DNA of 64,000 nt from Luidia sarsii (taxonomy: Eukaryota; Echinodermata; Asteroidea; Paxillosida; Luidiidae): assembly GCA_949987565.1 (NCBI GenBank), contig OX465103.1, positions 7,170,225 to 7,234,224 on the forward strand, given 5' to 3'. A program made the position numbers and the translations under genes. Below are positions 21,595-33,051 of this stretch, one piece after another; the stretch's first letter is position 1; the number at the start of each line of letters is the position of its first letter. The notes below the pieces were generated by a model that was not told where the DNA came from, ran no database searches, and saw nothing but the letters and a program-made list of their open reading frames with translations.

Positions 21595-24500
21595 ATGCTG
21601 AACAACAACCGCTTCCGCCAGGTTGTCGCCAACGTCATGGCCAACCTGCCGCAGATCCGCAACCAGAGGGGTGACGGTGAGCCCATGGAGGTGGTCGGGG
21701 CCGGCCGCAGCGGCCTGCCCGACAAGTACCCCTACACACGGCCCGAGTTCCTGCGGCTGAGCGACGAGGAGGTGTCCATCGCCTCGGACTCGGTCATCCG
21801 GCCCATCATGGTCCCCAGGGACCTGGCCAACCTGCCGTGGCACTGTGGATACGCAGAGTGAGTGTGCTAATCTGCAATGACCACCGACATATTTACCCCC
21901 AGAACTGTGGGGTTCTATGTCGTCCGCTGCTCTCCCGACCAGAACCCCACAGATAACTATGCTTTTTTCCCATAGGCTTCTGTGTAACGTTCACTAGTAC
22001 TGTGGCATAGGGAATAGGGATCAGCAGGTTCAGCATAACTCATAAAATACTGCTTCATTTGGCCCAAGATTTCTACTAAATGTGGTTTACATACCACACA
22101 CCTGTGTGCAACTGTCAAAAACGTCCCGGTTTGGTCGCAAGATTCACACGGCAGCGCCGCAACTGGCAGTCTGGTCCCCAGTAGTACGGTATAGCGGCTA
22201 GCTGCGAAGACGTACCTAGGGAGGTTTTTGGCCCTTTTATTTGGAAATCAACACATTTTTGCCACATGGACAGTTGCATAGAAGTGCGTGGTATGTAAAC
22301 CACATTTGGTAGAAATCTTGGGCCAAATCAAGCAGTATTTTATGAGTTACATGTATGCTGAATCTGCTGAGCCCTATGCCACTGTACTAGTAAACGTTAC
22401 ACAGAAGCCTATGGGAAAAAAGCATAGTTATCTGTGGGGTTCCTGTCGGGAGAGCAGCGGACGACGTAGAACCCCACAGTTCTGGGGGTATGACATATTG
22501 CTGTTCGAGACCTTTGCCTTGAACGTTTTCCTAAAACTGTCTAGACCCCATCTCTCAAGCTTTCTAAAAAATTTCCTCCCCAGTTATTTCTATCCTAATT
22601 TCATGTTCAATATCAAATTTATCCGGCTTTTTTTTCCGTCTCATTTTCCTTGTTGGTTTGACTCATTAATTTTTATCTTTATTTTACTTCATCTCATTGA
22701 TTTTATTTGCTTAATCGCATTTTGTTTTTCAATTGGTTTTATCATACTTGAAGTTTGACCAACTCCTCAAGTTTATAAAAATTGTAATGAGTTTTATCCT
22801 AAATCTCTGTTGCCCAATTAGTCAGGAGAACCCCTCGACAGAAACTTGTTTCTTTTGGGTAATCCTGCGGGAGCTAATTGGGTACTGTTAATCGTAATCT
22901 GTTATGATTATTTGTCAATGTATCTGTACTATTTGTGATTCATTGTTTGTGAATGCTGAGTGCTTTGCCCAGTGCCTGGTAAAAACATTTCAGGCAGTTC
23001 GGGCGGGATTCGAACCCGCAACTCCCGAATTCTAGTACGGATGTCTTAACCACTGGACCACTGAGCTGGTCGAGGTCGTGTGGTGGATTTGAATAATGTA
23101 AAGCGGCGGGTACCGCATTGCATCATGTTTTATCTATATGATGAGCTCTCACATGCGAAAAGGCCTTTCGTGTTTGAACTGAGTCGTCGTCGTCTTGTCA
23201 CTTTCAGAGTGATGAATGGAGGAAAGAGCAAGTGCAATGAGGACCAGGCAACTGCGGAACACTTTGTCCTCCGGGATCGTCACGGCGACGAGGAGATCGC
23301 CGCAGAGGCAGAGGAGAGACCCACCATTGCCCCCAGAGGAGTAAGTACATGTAACGGGACTGGATTCAAACTCAAGACCTCTGAGATTGACCCATCTGTG
23401 CCAATCAGCCGGGGTTCAGGGAATCAGGGACCCCTTTTTCATGGCCAATGGGTTAGTGTTATGAAATGTAACAGGACAGGATTCGAACCCAAGACCTCTG
23501 AGATTGACCCATCTGTGCCAATCAGCCGGGGTTCAGGGAATCAGGGACCCCTTTTTAATGGCCAATGGGTTAGTGTTATGAAATGTAACAGGACAGGATT
23601 CGAACCCAAGACCTCTGAGATTGACCCATCTGTGCCAATCAGCCGGGGTTCAGGGAATCAGGGACCCCTTTTTCATGGCCAATGGGTTAGTGTTATGAAA
23701 TGTAACAGGACAGGATTCGAACCCAAGACCTCTGGATTGGCCTGCACCCAATCGGGGCTTGTGGACCCTTTTTGTGATTTAAGGTGTGATTGTCAACTGA
23801 ATTTATTTTGAACCACAGTTCTCTGGATTCATTCTTAGCCGAATCAGATCTTTGCGTTTGAGAAAGGTCCTGCTAGGATCGAAACGTCAGGCTCTCTAAC
23901 TTTTGAGATTCATATCAGATCTTGTGCACCTTTTTATGTAATGGATTCGAACCTGACACCACTAGATTCATCATACCCAAATCGAGATGTGTGCACCTTT
24001 TTATGAGAAGAGTAGAGGGTGGCTGTTAGTGTTAACTGAAATGGATTTGAACCTGAGACCTGATTTGATGATACAGTATGTGAGCAAATTCCAACTGTCC
24101 AAAATTTGGAGGGCCTGCCATGTCGATCTCAGCCCGGCATTTTCCAAAGGTAAAAAAATGATTCTAGGATATAATCATCAGTCCCTCTGATTTTTTCCGA
24201 TTTCCTTAAATTTTGTCATTTACGTCTGTAAGTGGATTTGCAACATGTTTGCAATTATAACTCTAATATTCTAACTGAAGGGAAAAATAAATGACGCCAC
24301 TGTCCCAGCTGCAAGATTTCCCCGAGAATTTGACAGCAAAATTCACAGCCAAATCCACCTCATTAATCTTCATCAGCAGCTAGTACAAGTTCTCCCTGTG
24401 CAAAACGCCCTGCACATATCCTTCCCCTGTGGTTGGAAATATCCAAAACCTCCAGCCACCCTTATCCACAATATGCCAGTCTGAATATTTATGAAATGTG

Positions 24501-27500
24501 GAAATTAAAGCCCTCAAGTACATGTACACAACCCCCTACGGGGGACTGCAGGAGTTGTTGTTGTCACCTGATAGGCTTGGTGCTTTGAAGTCTTCATACA
24601 TGTACATACATGCAAGTATTCCAAATTCACAGCCAAATTCACCTCATTAATCTTCATCAGCAGACCATGCAGCCCCGGTATTGGTGTTAAGCCTGCACAA
24701 AATCAGGTGTAAAACATTGAGCTATTCACACTTTCAAATAACGCTTCCCCTCCTCGCAATCATTCCCTTTGATGAAGGCCTTGAAAGTCTTGCATGTTGA
24801 ATAGTCATAGCATAAACCTATGCTTCATTTGTGTAGCCATGAGGTTGGTATCCCCTGGGTGCACTCTCCACAGGGCTCCGCTCTTCACCAGCACTTGCTT
24901 CAACTTGGCCTCCTGAAAAAAAAAAATGAGTGTCTGACGATCCTAACAGGACCTTTCTCTGCCTTTGAGAAAGGTGCTGCTGGGCTTGCAGCATCGGGCC
25001 CTCTACATTTTTTTTCAGATTTTGTCAGTTTGTCATTTAAGCTTGCGAGTACTGTACATGTATGTAGGCAGTAACCAAGTCATATGAAACCCTGTCTTAA
25101 CCACTTAATGCCAGTGTCCGAATTCGGAGTGCCGGTGGTGTTGCTGTGTGCCTGGCCCTCCAAATCCGGACACCACTATTGTCCACGTTTTAAACAGAGA
25201 CTCTTTTCAGCCCACCACAAACAACAAACAAAGCCACACAGACATCTGGTTGTGACAGGTTTGACTCATTTGTGTACTCATTAGTGTACTCTTATTGATT
25301 TATTTCACAGGTTTTTTGTGTTCCAGATTGTTTAGTGAGTTTTGAAAATGACACATAAGGTCCGTTCCACTATCAAATTAATTCAAATTGGGTTTTTTTT
25401 TTAGGGGGGGTCGTGTCCACAGTCCACACAGGCGAAAATATTGAGAGCCGATTGTGGTTACCAGTTGTGGTCAAATGGTGGGTGTGTCCTTGAGGGTGAC
25501 CCATGCAGGGAGACATACAAACAAGCGCAGCACTTCCTGTCAATCAAAGCGTGAGCGGTGCATTTTGGGATTTTGGGATTTTGGCATTCCCACCTGCACC
25601 GTGTCGCAAATAAACGTGATGATCTGAAAAAGTCTCACTGTTAGTGAAGTTTGAATCACGATTCAAATCCCTTAAATAATCACATTTTATTGTGTCCACA
25701 AAAAAACCAAAAGTAGAGTTTGAATCGCGATTCAAAAAATCGCATTTATTTGGTTTAGTGGAAACGGCCTTATTGTTAAAAGAAAACAACGTGTGGCAGT
25801 CATGGTCGCTGTGCGAAGTTGGCAGTGACAATTTCCGCTGGACTCTTTCTTTTTGGGGACTGCAGAGCCCCAAAGAGATTCCCCTGACGTACTTCGGCAT
25901 CTTTGACGGTCACGCTGGCACCGGCGCCTCCCTGTTTGCTGTGCACCACCTCTACGAGCAGATCATGGACAAGCTGGGCCGCATCCACGCGCTGCTGGCC
26001 AACAGCACCACGGAGCACCGGCAGTTCACCCGGCGCGGCGACCTCCGACCCCACAAGTGGCCCTTCCAGGAGAACGAGGTGTCAGTGGAGAGCCTGGTGA
26101 CGGGAGCGCTGGAGGCAGCCTTCGTAGACATGGTCAGTGTGTGGTCAGTGTGTGGTCAGTGTGTAGTCAGTGTGTGGTCAGTGTGTGGTCAGTGTGTGGC
26201 CAGTGTGGGGTCAGTGTGTGGTCAGTGTGGGGTCAGTGTGTGGTCAGTGTGGGGTCAGTGTGGGGTCAGTGTGTGGTCAGTGTGTGGTCAGTGTGGGGTC
26301 AGTGTGGGGTCAGTGTGTGGTCAGTGTGTGGTCAGTGTGTGGTCAGTGTGTGGCCAGTGTGGGGTCAGTGTGTGGTCAGTGTGTGGCCAGTGTGGGGTCA
26401 GTGTGGGGTCAGTGTGTGGTCAGTGTGGGGTCAGTGTGTGGTCAGTGTGTGGTCAGTGTGTGGTCAGTGTGTGGTCAGTGTGTGGTCGCTGTGTGGAAGC
26501 TGTGTGGTCGCTGACTAACTATTTCCACCATGCAAACCTTACCTTCCAGGTTCTCTTCTCTCTCCCACAGGATGAGCAGATCAAACGGGATAAGCAGTTC
26601 TTCACTGTCACCGGGGGCTGCACTGCACTAGTTGCCTTGTTCTTGCTCGGGAAACTGTACATAGCCAACGCAGGAGACAGCAGGTAAGCACACAGAGAAT
26701 AGACACCTTGTGATAGTGCATCCGCGACATCTTATGAAATGAGGGTGGAGGGAAGAGCGATAGCAGGGCCAGGGGTCGAAATATCCACCATACCGTAGAC
26801 CTAGTCCAGGGATTAAATGGTACAATGCTTCTGACTGGCGCCCCAACCCTGGTAAAGATTAGTTGACTATTTGGAAAGGCTGCAATCTAAGGGCTGGATA
26901 CCTCAGATGGTAAGTGCTCTGGTATGCAAAACCAGAGGGCTGGATACCTCAGATGGAAAGAGCTCTGGTACGCAAAAGCAGAGGTCTTGGATTCAAGTCC
27001 CAGTCCAGTCAAACCTTCCGATTCCTCTTAAGGTTTAATTCCATTTCAAATTGCCTCTTTTTCTCCATGCAGAAATAAAAACTGTGTGCCTATAACATAA
27101 TGGACTTGAATGATGCAGATTGCACACTTCGATCCTAGCAGGACCTTTCTGCCTGTTCCATGGATCACAAATCAGATGTGGCATGCTTCTAAAATACTGT
27201 ATGCATTACAGGCATGCTGAACTGCTGTGCCTTTTGTGTCCATATTTCTAGCCCGAGTTTTGACCCCTTGAGGTGGCAGATGTAGAAGGCTGATTCCACT
27301 ACACCAAATAAACACGATTATTTGGATCACAATTTCAGTCGCGATTCAAGCTCCCCTTTTTTTGCGTGAGTGGACACAATCAACGTGATTATTAGTGGGA
27401 TTTGAATCGCGATTCGGGCTCCACTAAGAGCGAGACTTTTTCAAATAATCGCATTTATCTCCCTGCATGGGCCACCCTCAAGGTTTTTGAATCAACCTCG

Positions 27501-30500
27501 GTTTTTGAATCGCGATTCAAATCGCGATTATTTTTGTAGCGGGAACGGCCCTACTATATATGGAACTGTACACTTGGGGAGGCCAAGAAATTATGTGCTG
27601 TGGGTCCCAAACATGGTTTGAACTTTGATATGCGGGGGGGAAACGCTGTACGACTATGGAACGCATGTTTGAGCAGAGGCCCAAGAATTTCTGATATCAG
27701 ATTGCTTGACTAATCCATAGCAACAACATACTGTAGTTGTCTGCCTACTCAACAAACATACCAGCCCACTATATGGATTATTCAATTATGAATATTACAT
27801 GTGCTGGTATAAGGAAGATTTGCCCCTGCCATAACTCTGTGTGTAAACATTATATGCACACATGGAGCAGAATGAACAAATAAACAAAATAATAACGATC
27901 CGTTAACAATGAATTTCAAAGGAAAACAATTATAAGATTCAGAATCAGTGGGAGTTTGGGAGAGTTGTTTCTGCTGTTAAAGGCCAAAAAAACATTTGAA
28001 AGATCAAAAACATTGATGTCCACAGATTTCCTTCTAATTTACACAGTTTGTAGATGGGCATGATAAAATCCTCATGTTGAAATCTTACAGACTGGGATGC
28101 TGTATTTCTCTAGAAATCTTCACTCAAACATCGACACTTGTAAGTAATAAACTATTACTTACACTACAGAACAGTGCAAAAGCTGTGACAGTTTTTGTTT
28201 TGCCTTTTTCGACTTTTACCATTTGAGTTTTACCATTTCTTTTTTGAAATGTTGAATGGTTTAACACAAACTGTGGCAATCTTTTGACCTTTACCAATGT
28301 TGTATAGGGCCTTTAAATTACATTTGTCATGTTTGTTGCAATTTTTTGATGATTTATAATCATGCCTTTTTTTTTTTACTGTAATCAATGAGAATAAAAT
28401 ATAAATTATATATATTTATATAGTCATAGCTTGTTGGTGTTTCTAATTATGAAGCAGAGGCATTTTTAGGGCCTGCATGTATGTGTGAGGTGATTTACAA
28501 TACTAGAGTGGTTTTTTTATTCGTTTAATTGGTCTCAACTCTCAAGCCAATCCCTAATCTACCCATTTTAATAGGATTGCACACACTCTCTAGAGAGTTA
28601 GTGGTTTCTGTTATTAAAACACTCCTCAACTGAGCAAATATGCAGCAAAGGTCAAGTACAGTGTGACCTGTGCCCATGGAGGCATGTATGCCAACTCACC
28701 GATAATTATGACAGGACTGAATAACAGTGTACATGTACACTGTGTACATATTTGTATTTGTACACTTGTACATGTACGTGTATGACATGCCATTCATAAT
28801 GTGACCATAGAGATTATGAATAAGACTAGAGGGGACACTCCCATTTTTTTACGTTAGTCGTTTTGAACGGCGTGCGAACACAGCGGCGCTGTTTGATTTA
28901 TTCGACAAGCGACTACGCGCAAGCATGGCAAGCATTATATAAAGCGCTCATGCTCTCCGCAGTCCAGTTCATACGTGCAGGATTATTGTGGGCGTCTCAT
29001 ACGTGTGTGTATGCGTATGCATATGTGTCTGCGTCTGCGAGGTTCTAAACATGTTCGAGCGCTCCTTTCAGTGTCTCAAGCTTGTTGTCCCCTCTAGTCT
29101 TATTTATAATCTCTATGAATGTGACTGACTACATGTACATGTACATTTTGGTGTAATGCATTAACATTCACATGTGGATGCACATTCACATGTGGATGCA
29201 CATGCACATTCACATGTGGATGCACATGCACATTCACATGTGGATGCACATTCATATGTGGATGCACATTCACATGTGGATGCACATTCACATGTGGATG
29301 CACATTCACATGTGGATGCACATTCACATGTGGATGCACATGCACATTCACATGTGGATGCACATGCACATTCACATGTGGATGCACATGCACATTCACA
29401 TGTAGATGCACATTCACATTAGACTTAACCCATGTCCGCACTGGACTAAATTTTTTTCCGAGACTGGGTAACATTCCAATGGGTAAAATTTCCGGCATCC
29501 GCACTTGGACTATCGCCTGGGGTAAACTACCGGGTAACCAATATTACGACCGGGTCATTTTTACCGAGACGTCGTGTCCACATTGGACTTTTCAAGTCGG
29601 TCACCGGTAAACTGACCCGGTCAATTTTACTGGGCACAAGTCTGTCGGTGCTTTGCCCAATACCTGATGAAAAAAATCAGGCATTCTATTCCCATAGACT
29701 TGTCTTATTTCCATCCATTGCCAGTGAATATAGTGAGTCTCCAGTGAGGATTTTTTTTCCCTTTTTATTTGATTTATGTATTTTTTATTTGATTTATTTC
29801 TTATCCACCCCCCCCCCCACACTTTTCACTTTTCTCCCTCCCCCCTCCCGACCCAGGGCCATCATTTGTAAGGGGTCGGAGGTCATCCCCATGTCAACGG
29901 ACTTCAACCCGGTGACAGAGAGGCAGCGAGTGCAGTACCTGGCGGCCATGAAGCCTGAGCTGCTGGCGGGCGAGTTCTCCCCCCTGGAATTTCAAAAGCG
30001 CGTCCACCGGAAGGACATTGGCAAGCAGGTCATGTACAGGGACAGCACCATGACAGGCTGGTGAGTCCTTGTCACCTCCTCCTGCAGGGGTCACAGGAAG
30101 CGTTCTAAAAGGGTCCCTGCAATAAAACAGATTTTCATGGAACTTATACAGTTTGATGGTTGTAGTAGAAACCTCGCACTGAAAATTTTCAGCCTAAAAT
30201 GCTGTATTTTTTAGAGAAAAAGAGTAAAGAAATAGTTTACGTCTCACCCCTAGATCTAAATAATTTTTCTGTACAATTTGTTGAATGCTGCATTTTTGCG
30301 AAACAAAAGTAGCGTTTTTTCACTATTTTCTCAAGACTCGGTTGGCGGATTGAGCTGAAATGTTCACAGGTGTGCTGTTTTATGCATGTGTTGGATCAGA
30401 CAATGTATGGATGTTATTCTTTGACCTCGACCAATGTTGTGTTATCCATTTAAACCCACGATACAGAACTGTTTTGCAATATTGCTAACAATCAATCTGT

Positions 30501-32619
30501 GTGCTCTCTGGATAATTTGGGCCAATTATTAAACGGCCCAAGTAAAGACAATCAGTAGTTTGCTACATTTTTGTGTTAGTCAAATTTGAGTCAAATTTTG
30601 TCAATATTTGGTCAAGTGGCAGTCGCGGGTTCGAATCCTGCCCGAGCTGCCTGAGATAATTTCATCAGGCATCAAAGCAATGAGCACTTAGTGCTCGTCA
30701 CCTCGAGCGGGGCAAACCCTTATTGAATCAAATGTTGTTGTTGGGGCTTTTTGTTGTCAAAGGACATACAAGTTGGTGACAGATGAGGATCTGAACTTTC
30801 CCCTGGTGGTCGGGGAGGGAAAGAAGGCGCGTCTACTGGCCACCATCGGGGTGACCAGAGGCTTCGGGGACCACGACCTGAAAGTTCAGGGCACCAACAT
30901 TGCCATCAAGCCCTTCCTGACGCCTGTTCCTGAGGTAGGGCATCAAGAGTCCACTGACAGTCTTAGGAACTATAGACAACCGGATATGGACTGGTGAATT
31001 TGATTATTTTGGCCAGCCCTGCCCTGCCCTGCCCTGCCCTGCCCTGCCCTGCCCTGCCCTGCCCTGCCCTGCCCTGCCCTGCCCTGCCCTGCCCTGCCCT
31101 GCCCTGCCCTGCCCTGCCCTGCCCTGCCCTGCCCTGCCCTGCCCTGCCCTGCCCTGCCCTGCCCCGCCCTGCCCTGCCCTGCCTTTCCCTGCCCTGACCT
31201 GACCTGCCCTGCCCTGCCTTTCCCTGCCCTTTCTCTGCCTTTCCCTGCCCTGCCTTGCCCTCAGATTTGAACTGACTCAGCCCCATGGCCCTCCCTCCCT
31301 CACATACATGTTATTACCGATACTCACTTTGGTCATGGTATCCTGCCAGCCTGACCTCTCTGCCTTGTGATAGTTTTGCTTCAATCTGAACCATGTCTGA
31401 ATAAAAGAAACAAAAAAACAATTTCATAATTGGAAGGGGATTCAGTTACAAACTCAATAGTCCCTTGACACGGGCAGCTTGTCTCATTTGCCCTCATCTG
31501 ATCAGATGTAAGGGAATGGGCCAACACCCCCATTATATACGACCCGATAGGGAAGACCAAGGTTAGAGAGTGAGTGGAGAAGGTATGGTAGTAGTCCCAC
31601 CAACGGTCGGCGGGACTACGGAGATGAGTGTGTGAGTGAGCGAGTGATCAGCATGACGAAGCAATGGCCCGTGCCCTTCATTCAAGCGCCTTTGCCGGGT
31701 TCCACTTCTTTGGCTCAGGTCAGGGTCTACAACCTCTTCGACCAAGAGTTCACCGAGAACGACGTCCTGGTCATGGCCTCGGACGGCCTGTGGGACATTC
31801 TGAGCAACGAGAAGGTCCACGAGGTCGTGACCGAGGTCCTGCACAGCTTCCCGCCCGGAGATTACAAAAGGTGAGCAGCGGCCGAGACTACGCGGCTTCT
31901 GGATGCCAGCCCGAAAAGACGTCCGGCCGTCAGGTGGACACTTCTAAAGCGCCCTCTTGTGGAGTGCAGTACCTAGTGAATAGCAGTTGGTGCTGTCGGT
32001 CGATAACTCCCTAGTGCTTTCGACTGGGAACCTTCCTCAATCCTTCACAATCCTCCAGTAGGAGTTTGTGCATGAAACTCACTGCCTCAATCCTGCACAA
32101 TCCTCCAGTAGGAGTTTGTGCATGAAACTCACTGCCTCAATCCTGCACAATCCTTCACAATCCTCCAAATATGACAGGCTTCCTCGATCCTCCACAATCC
32201 TCCAGTGTAAATATGACAACCTTCCTCAATCATCCACAATCCTCCAGTGTAAATTTAACAACCTTCAATCCTCCACAATCCGCCAGTGTAAATTTAACCA
32301 TCTTCCTCAATCCTCCTTAATCCTCCTCAACAACCCGGAGGATTGTGGAGGATTGGGGAAGGTCAGGGCTATCATGGGTTTTCTCTTCTTCACCCGACCC
32401 CCTATCAGGTATGCCTCAGCCGCCCAGGAGGTCATCATGGCGGCCCGGGGCATCCTCAAGCTCAACGGCTGGCGGATCAAGGACAATCGGCAGGGCTCGG
32501 GCGACGACATCTCCGTCTTCATCGTGCCTCTGTTCCACCACCATGCCGGCCTGTCACCCCAGAACAGCTGCACGGAGTCCTGTGATGTCTCCGGCCCCTG
32601 CTCCGACAGCCCTCAGTGA
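21595..32619 (+). CDS. PPM1H/J/M: PPM1H/J/M-type metal-dependent protein phosphatase (PP2C family), complete, 8 exons
   Basis: Exons are 21595-21857, 23208-23340, 25866-26132, 26571-26683, 29857-30060, 30763-30934, 31719-31870 and 32409-32619, giving 504 aa against about 514 for human PPM1H. All junctions are GT/AG and the phases agree. PP2C metal and phosphate motifs are intact: NEDQ (98-101), FDGHAG with Asp146, GGCTA (236-240), ASDGLWD with Asp406, and GSGDDIS with Asp467/468. Subfamily-specific stretches include RPEFLRLS, LPWHCGYAE, ERQRVQYLA, LLAGEFSPLEF and GEGKKARLLATIGVTRG. The start (MLNNN..VVANVM) aligns with the PPM1H N-terminus. Family role: cytosolic Ser/Thr phosphatase; vertebrate PPM1H removes LRRK2-type phosphates from Rab GTPases. 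The sequence mixes H-like and M-like features, as expected of a pre-duplication gene; position beside WDR82 suggests the PPM1M locus. Introns 2, 3, 4, 6 and 7 carry tandem repeats, and intron 3 is open in frame. Confidence 0.94.
21896..22488. mobile_element. CCCCCAGA-ended foldback, copy 2, in PPM1 intron 1
   Basis: 593 bp. The left arm repeats, inverted, most of the right arm (CCAGAACTGTGGGGTTCTA / TAGAACCCCACAGTTCTGG; ACTGCCAG and GCGGCTAGCTGCGAAG inside). It begins 38 bp after the exon 1 donor. Confidence 0.7.
22955..23085 (-). mobile_element. tRNA-derived SINE, family 2, PPM1 intron 1
   Basis: On the minus strand: GGTCCAGTGGTTAAGACATC (A-box region), GGGTTCGAATCCCGCC (B box), CTGCCTGAAATG, and a tail with a stem-loop and GGGCAAAGCACT. 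Related copies lie at 30610-30725, 36000-36180 and 46800-47060. Confidence 0.7.
23350..23745. repeat. 117-bp tandem repeat, about 3.4 copies, at the start of PPM1 intron 2
   Basis: GGATTCGAACCCAAGACCTC recurs every 117 bp from 23362. The repeat begins about 10 bp after the donor. Its core resembles a tRNA B box in reverse (GGTTCGAATCC), as in the SINEs here. Confidence 0.85.
23855..23920 (+). mobile_element. Isolated SINE tail, PPM1 intron 2
   Basis: GAAAGGTCCTGCTAGGATCG followed by AAACGTCAGGC. Similar isolated tails lie near 16957, 24967, 38808, 47930 (minus) and 49130 (minus, diverged). Confidence 0.55.
23921..25356. other. Rest of PPM1 intron 2 before the next transposon
   Basis: Two copies of ACCTCATTAATCTTCATCAG (near 24357 and 24642) with shared flanks, SINE tails, and otherwise unremarkable AT-rich sequence. 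Confidence 0.5.
25357..25772. mobile_element. MITE with GAATCGCGATTC interior, PPM1 intron 2
   Basis: Ends AAGGTCCGTTCCACTA / TAGTGGAAACGGCCTT; the interior carries TTTGAATCGCGATTCAAA and a module with GTGGTCAAATGGTGGGTGTG, shared with 27283-27560, 37720-38143 and 40336-40698. Confidence 0.65.
26133..26508. repeat. 11-bp minisatellite filling PPM1 intron 3 from its donor
   Basis: About 34 copies of GTCAGTGTGTG or GTCAGTGTGGG begin at the first base of the intron. Each unit starts with a donor-like GTCAGT. The intron is 438 nt and open in the exon frame. Confidence 0.95.
26860..27150 (+). mobile_element. tRNA-derived SINE, family 1, with duplicated head, in PPM1 intron 4
   Basis: GGGCTGGATACCTCAGATGG occurs twice about 57 bp apart, then GGATTCAAGTCCCAGTCCAG. 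A tail motif in the opposite orientation follows (TTCGATCCTAGCAGGACC), suggesting nested insertion. Confidence 0.65.
27283..27560. mobile_element. MITE with GAATCGCGATTC interior, PPM1 intron 4
   Basis: GAATCGCGATTCGGGCTCCA and CGCGATTCAAATCGCGATTA, ending TAGCGGGAACGGCCCTA. Confidence 0.6.
28010..28325. mobile_element. TTAA-type MITE in PPM1 intron 4
   Basis: Contains the family interior and ends ACCAATGTTGTATAGGGCCT followed by TTAAA; the left end is replaced by other sequence. Confidence 0.6.
28806..29117. mobile_element. 312-bp hAT-like MITE with perfect 8-bp duplication, PPM1 intron 4
   Basis: Terminal inverted repeats of about 30 bp (CATAGAGATTATGAATAAGA at the left), flanked by AATGTGAC on both sides. 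The interior is CpG-rich and contains TATATAAAGCGCTC near 28937, which looks like a TATA box. No transposase. Confidence 0.8.
29165..29420. repeat. 18-24-bp minisatellite in PPM1 intron 4
   Basis: CACATTCACATGTGGATG units with an optional CACATG insertion; contains the palindrome CACATGTG. Confidence 0.92.
30090..30480. mobile_element. Diverged TTAA-type MITE in PPM1 intron 5
   Basis: GCTGTATTTTTTAGAGAAA and GACCAATGTTGTGTTATCC recall the family; a related fragment at 53700-53880 in a GLYCTK intron has CACAACATTGGTCGAGG and AATTTCAGCTCAATCCGCC. Old copies. Confidence 0.45.
30610..30725 (+). mobile_element. SINE family 2, 5'-truncated, PPM1 intron 5
   Basis: GCGGGTTCGAATCCTGCCCG, CTGCCTGAGATAATTTCATC, then GAGCACTTAGTGCTC. 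It ends just before the exon 6 acceptor region. Confidence 0.65.
31016..31262. repeat. (CCCTG)n array in PPM1 intron 6
   Basis: About 36 uninterrupted pentamers and then a degenerate tail (TTTCCCTGCC). Stop-free in several frames. Confidence 0.95.
32030..32360. repeat. CAATCCTCCAGT tandem repeat in PPM1 intron 7
   Basis: A 50-bp unit duplicated exactly (AGGAGTTTGTGCATGAAACT at 32058 and 32110), then shorter CAATCCTCCAGTGTAAATTT units, ending with an inverted GGAGGATTGTGGAGGATTGG. Confidence 0.85.
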
Positions 32620-32637
32620 TTTGCTCATGTTCCATCC

Positions 32638-33051
32638 CTTTCTTCCTTCCTTCCTTTCTTTCCTCCTCCCTTCCTTTCTTCCTTCCTTCTTGCCTTCCTT
32701 TCTTCCTTCCTTCCTTCCTTCCTTCCTTTCTTCCTTCTTTCCTTCCTTTCTTCCGTCCTTCCTTCCTTTCTTCCTTCCTTCCTTCCTTTCTTCCTTTCTT
32801 CCTTTCTTTCTTCCTTCCTTTCTTTCTTCCTCCCTTCCTTTCTTCCTTTCCTCCTTTCTTCCTTCATTCCTTCCTTCCTTCCTTCCTTCCGTTCTTCCTT
32901 TCTTCCTTTCTACCTTCCTTCCTTCCTTCCTTCCTTCCTTTCTTCCTTTCTTCCTTCCTTTCTTCCTTCCTTCCTTCCTTCCTTCCTTTATTCCTTCCTT
33001 TATTCCTTCCTTTCTTCCTTCCTTCCTTCCTTCCTTTCTTCCTTCCTTCTA
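32638..33051. repeat. (TTCC)n tract in the PPM1 3' UTR
   Basis: A 400-bp degenerate TTCCTTCC/TTTC polypyrimidine run starting about 20 nt after the stop codon. It would be in the mature mRNA if the signal at 33324 is used. Confidence 0.95.

Noticed and set aside
22990..23085. tRNA gene on the minus strand
   Set aside because: A- and B-box-like motifs are present, but there is no pairing acceptor stem and the same block recurs with the same non-tRNA tail at 36000 and 46800, so it is a SINE.
25692..26687. 331-codon single exon spanning PPM1 exons 3 and 4
   Set aside because: Homologues join AAFVDM directly to DEQIKRD, and good GT and AG sites lie at both ends; kept only as a finding on possible retention.
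30963..31286. Frames through the (CCCTG)n array
   Set aside because: Simple-sequence artefact within PPM1 intron 6.
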